Shown here: positions 5,938 to 6,317 of the stretch, piece after piece
Position numbering within the stretch: the first letter of the stretch is position 1
Layout: the number at the start of each line of letters is the position of its first letter
Assembly: GCA_002454975.1 (NCBI GenBank)
Contig: DKJZ01000053.1
Coordinates: 38,468-44,784 of the forward strand
Reading direction: 5' to 3'
From: Hylemonella sp. UBA6679
Lineage (GTDB): Bacteria > Pseudomonadota > Gammaproteobacteria > Burkholderiales > Burkholderiaceae_C
Length of the DNA stretch: 6,317 nucleotides
The notes under the pieces: model-generated
Told to the model about the DNA's origin: nothing
Databases searched by the model: none
What the model saw: the letters and a program-made list of their open reading frames with translations, nothing else
Translations under genes and position numbers: made by a program

Positions 5938-6317
5938 TGGGCGGCTCCTGCATGGCCTCAACCTGGTCTTGCAGGAGCTGCACCTGACCCTCCCAGTAAT
6001 CTCGGGTGCCAAACCAGGGAAAGTTGATCGGGAAAATCGGGTCGTCCCAGCGCAGGGCCAGCCAAGCGCTGTAATGGATCAAACGCAAGGTTCTTAAAGG
6101 CTCGATGAGCGCGAGCTCTCGCCTGTCAAAGGCTCTGAATTGCTCATACCCCTCCACCAGGCAGCTGAGCTGAAAATGACGCTCTGATCGTTCTCCTTGC
6201 GTGAGCATCCACAGGTCTTGCACGGCAGGGCCCATGCGCGCGTCATCCAAATCAACAAAATGTGGCCCCGGTATGGCTGGGGCTACGGCGTCTAGGGGCG
6301 TCCACAGCACATTGCCC
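5927..6317 (-). CDS. srkA: SrkA/RdoA (YihE)-type stress-response serine/threonine protein kinase, C-terminal part; 5' end outside window
   Basis: The frame is open to the window edge, so this is the last 129 residues of a longer protein; the family is about 330 residues. SrkA is a cytoplasmic kinase of the choline-kinase/APH fold linked in E. coli to survival of oxidative and envelope stress. The fragment opens with GNVLW, the end of the catalytic loop (its Asn is a metal ligand). It continues to FVDLDDAR, which carries the metal-binding aspartate that plays the role of DFG, and then GPAVQDLWML. The helical C-terminal half includes GYEQFRAFD, LIEPLRTLR, YSAWLALRWDDP, FPINFPWFG..DYW and a terminal QEPPTQL, all matching the E. 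coli protein as I recall it. The linker between GNVLW and FVD is about 9 residues longer than in E. coli. The catalytic aspartate and N-lobe are not visible. It converges on livM with a shared hairpin. Identity is strong; I cannot say whether the missing part is intact. Confidence 0.9.
   Translation of the reverse strand, partial: GNVLWTPLDAVAPAIPGPHFVDLDDARMGPAVQDLWMLTQGERSERHFQLSCLVEGYEQFRAFDRRELALIEPLRTLRLIHYSAWLALRWDDPIFPINFPWFGTRDYWEGQVQLLQDQVEAMQEPPTQL

Noticed and set aside
1..6317. A mobile element, CRISPR array, tRNA or a novel multigene system
   Set aside because: No repeats of suitable length, no recombinase or transposase, no tRNA-like fold, and all space is filled by recognisable chaperone, transporter and kinase genes.

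Overview
The window reads as chromosomal DNA of a betaproteobacterium, most likely Burkholderiales and probably the Comamonadaceae. This rests on moderately high GC with G/C-biased third codon positions and on the protein wording I recognise in HtpG, the Liv-type proteins and the SrkA-type kinase. The genus cannot be fixed from sequence alone. Nothing suggests mobile DNA: I see no transposase, integrase, tRNA, CRISPR array or change in codon style.

Layout. Bases 1-1116 hold the 3' part of htpG (Hsp90-family chaperone; the ATPase domain lies outside the window), closed by a good rho-independent terminator (1138-1170). Bases 1171-1320 are a short intergenic stretch with no convincing gene. It must hold any promoter that belongs to the next operon, and it carries small repeats that could be regulator sites. 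Bases 1321-5904 form one five-gene, same-strand operon for a branched-chain-amino-acid-type (HAAT family) ABC importer, in the order livG (ATPase), livF (ATPase), periplasmic binding protein, livH (permease), livM (permease). livG/livF and livH/livM overlap by 4 bases. The binding-protein gene has its own strong ribosome site and is followed by an 11-bp perfect hairpin before livH. Bases 5927-6317 are the 3' end of a convergent minus-strand gene for an SrkA/RdoA (YihE)-type stress-response kinase, and a hairpin sits across the junction with livM.

How the genes work together. The secreted binding protein captures a ligand in the periplasm. LivH and LivM form the membrane channel, and LivG and LivF form the cytoplasmic ATPase pair. 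The ligand may be a branched-chain or other hydrophobic amino acid, but related systems carry aromatic acids, amides or urea, and the sequence does not settle it. htpG and srkA are flanking housekeeping/stress genes with no evident functional link to the transporter.

The most interesting observation concerns the ATPase pair. LivF has arginine in place of the Walker A lysine (and Gln for the H-loop His), while LivG has a degenerate signature motif (LPYGR for LSGGQ). In a heterodimer these changes fall in the same composite ATP site and leave the other site canonical. This predicts an importer with one consensus and one degenerate ATP site. Otherwise this is an ordinary chromosomal region.
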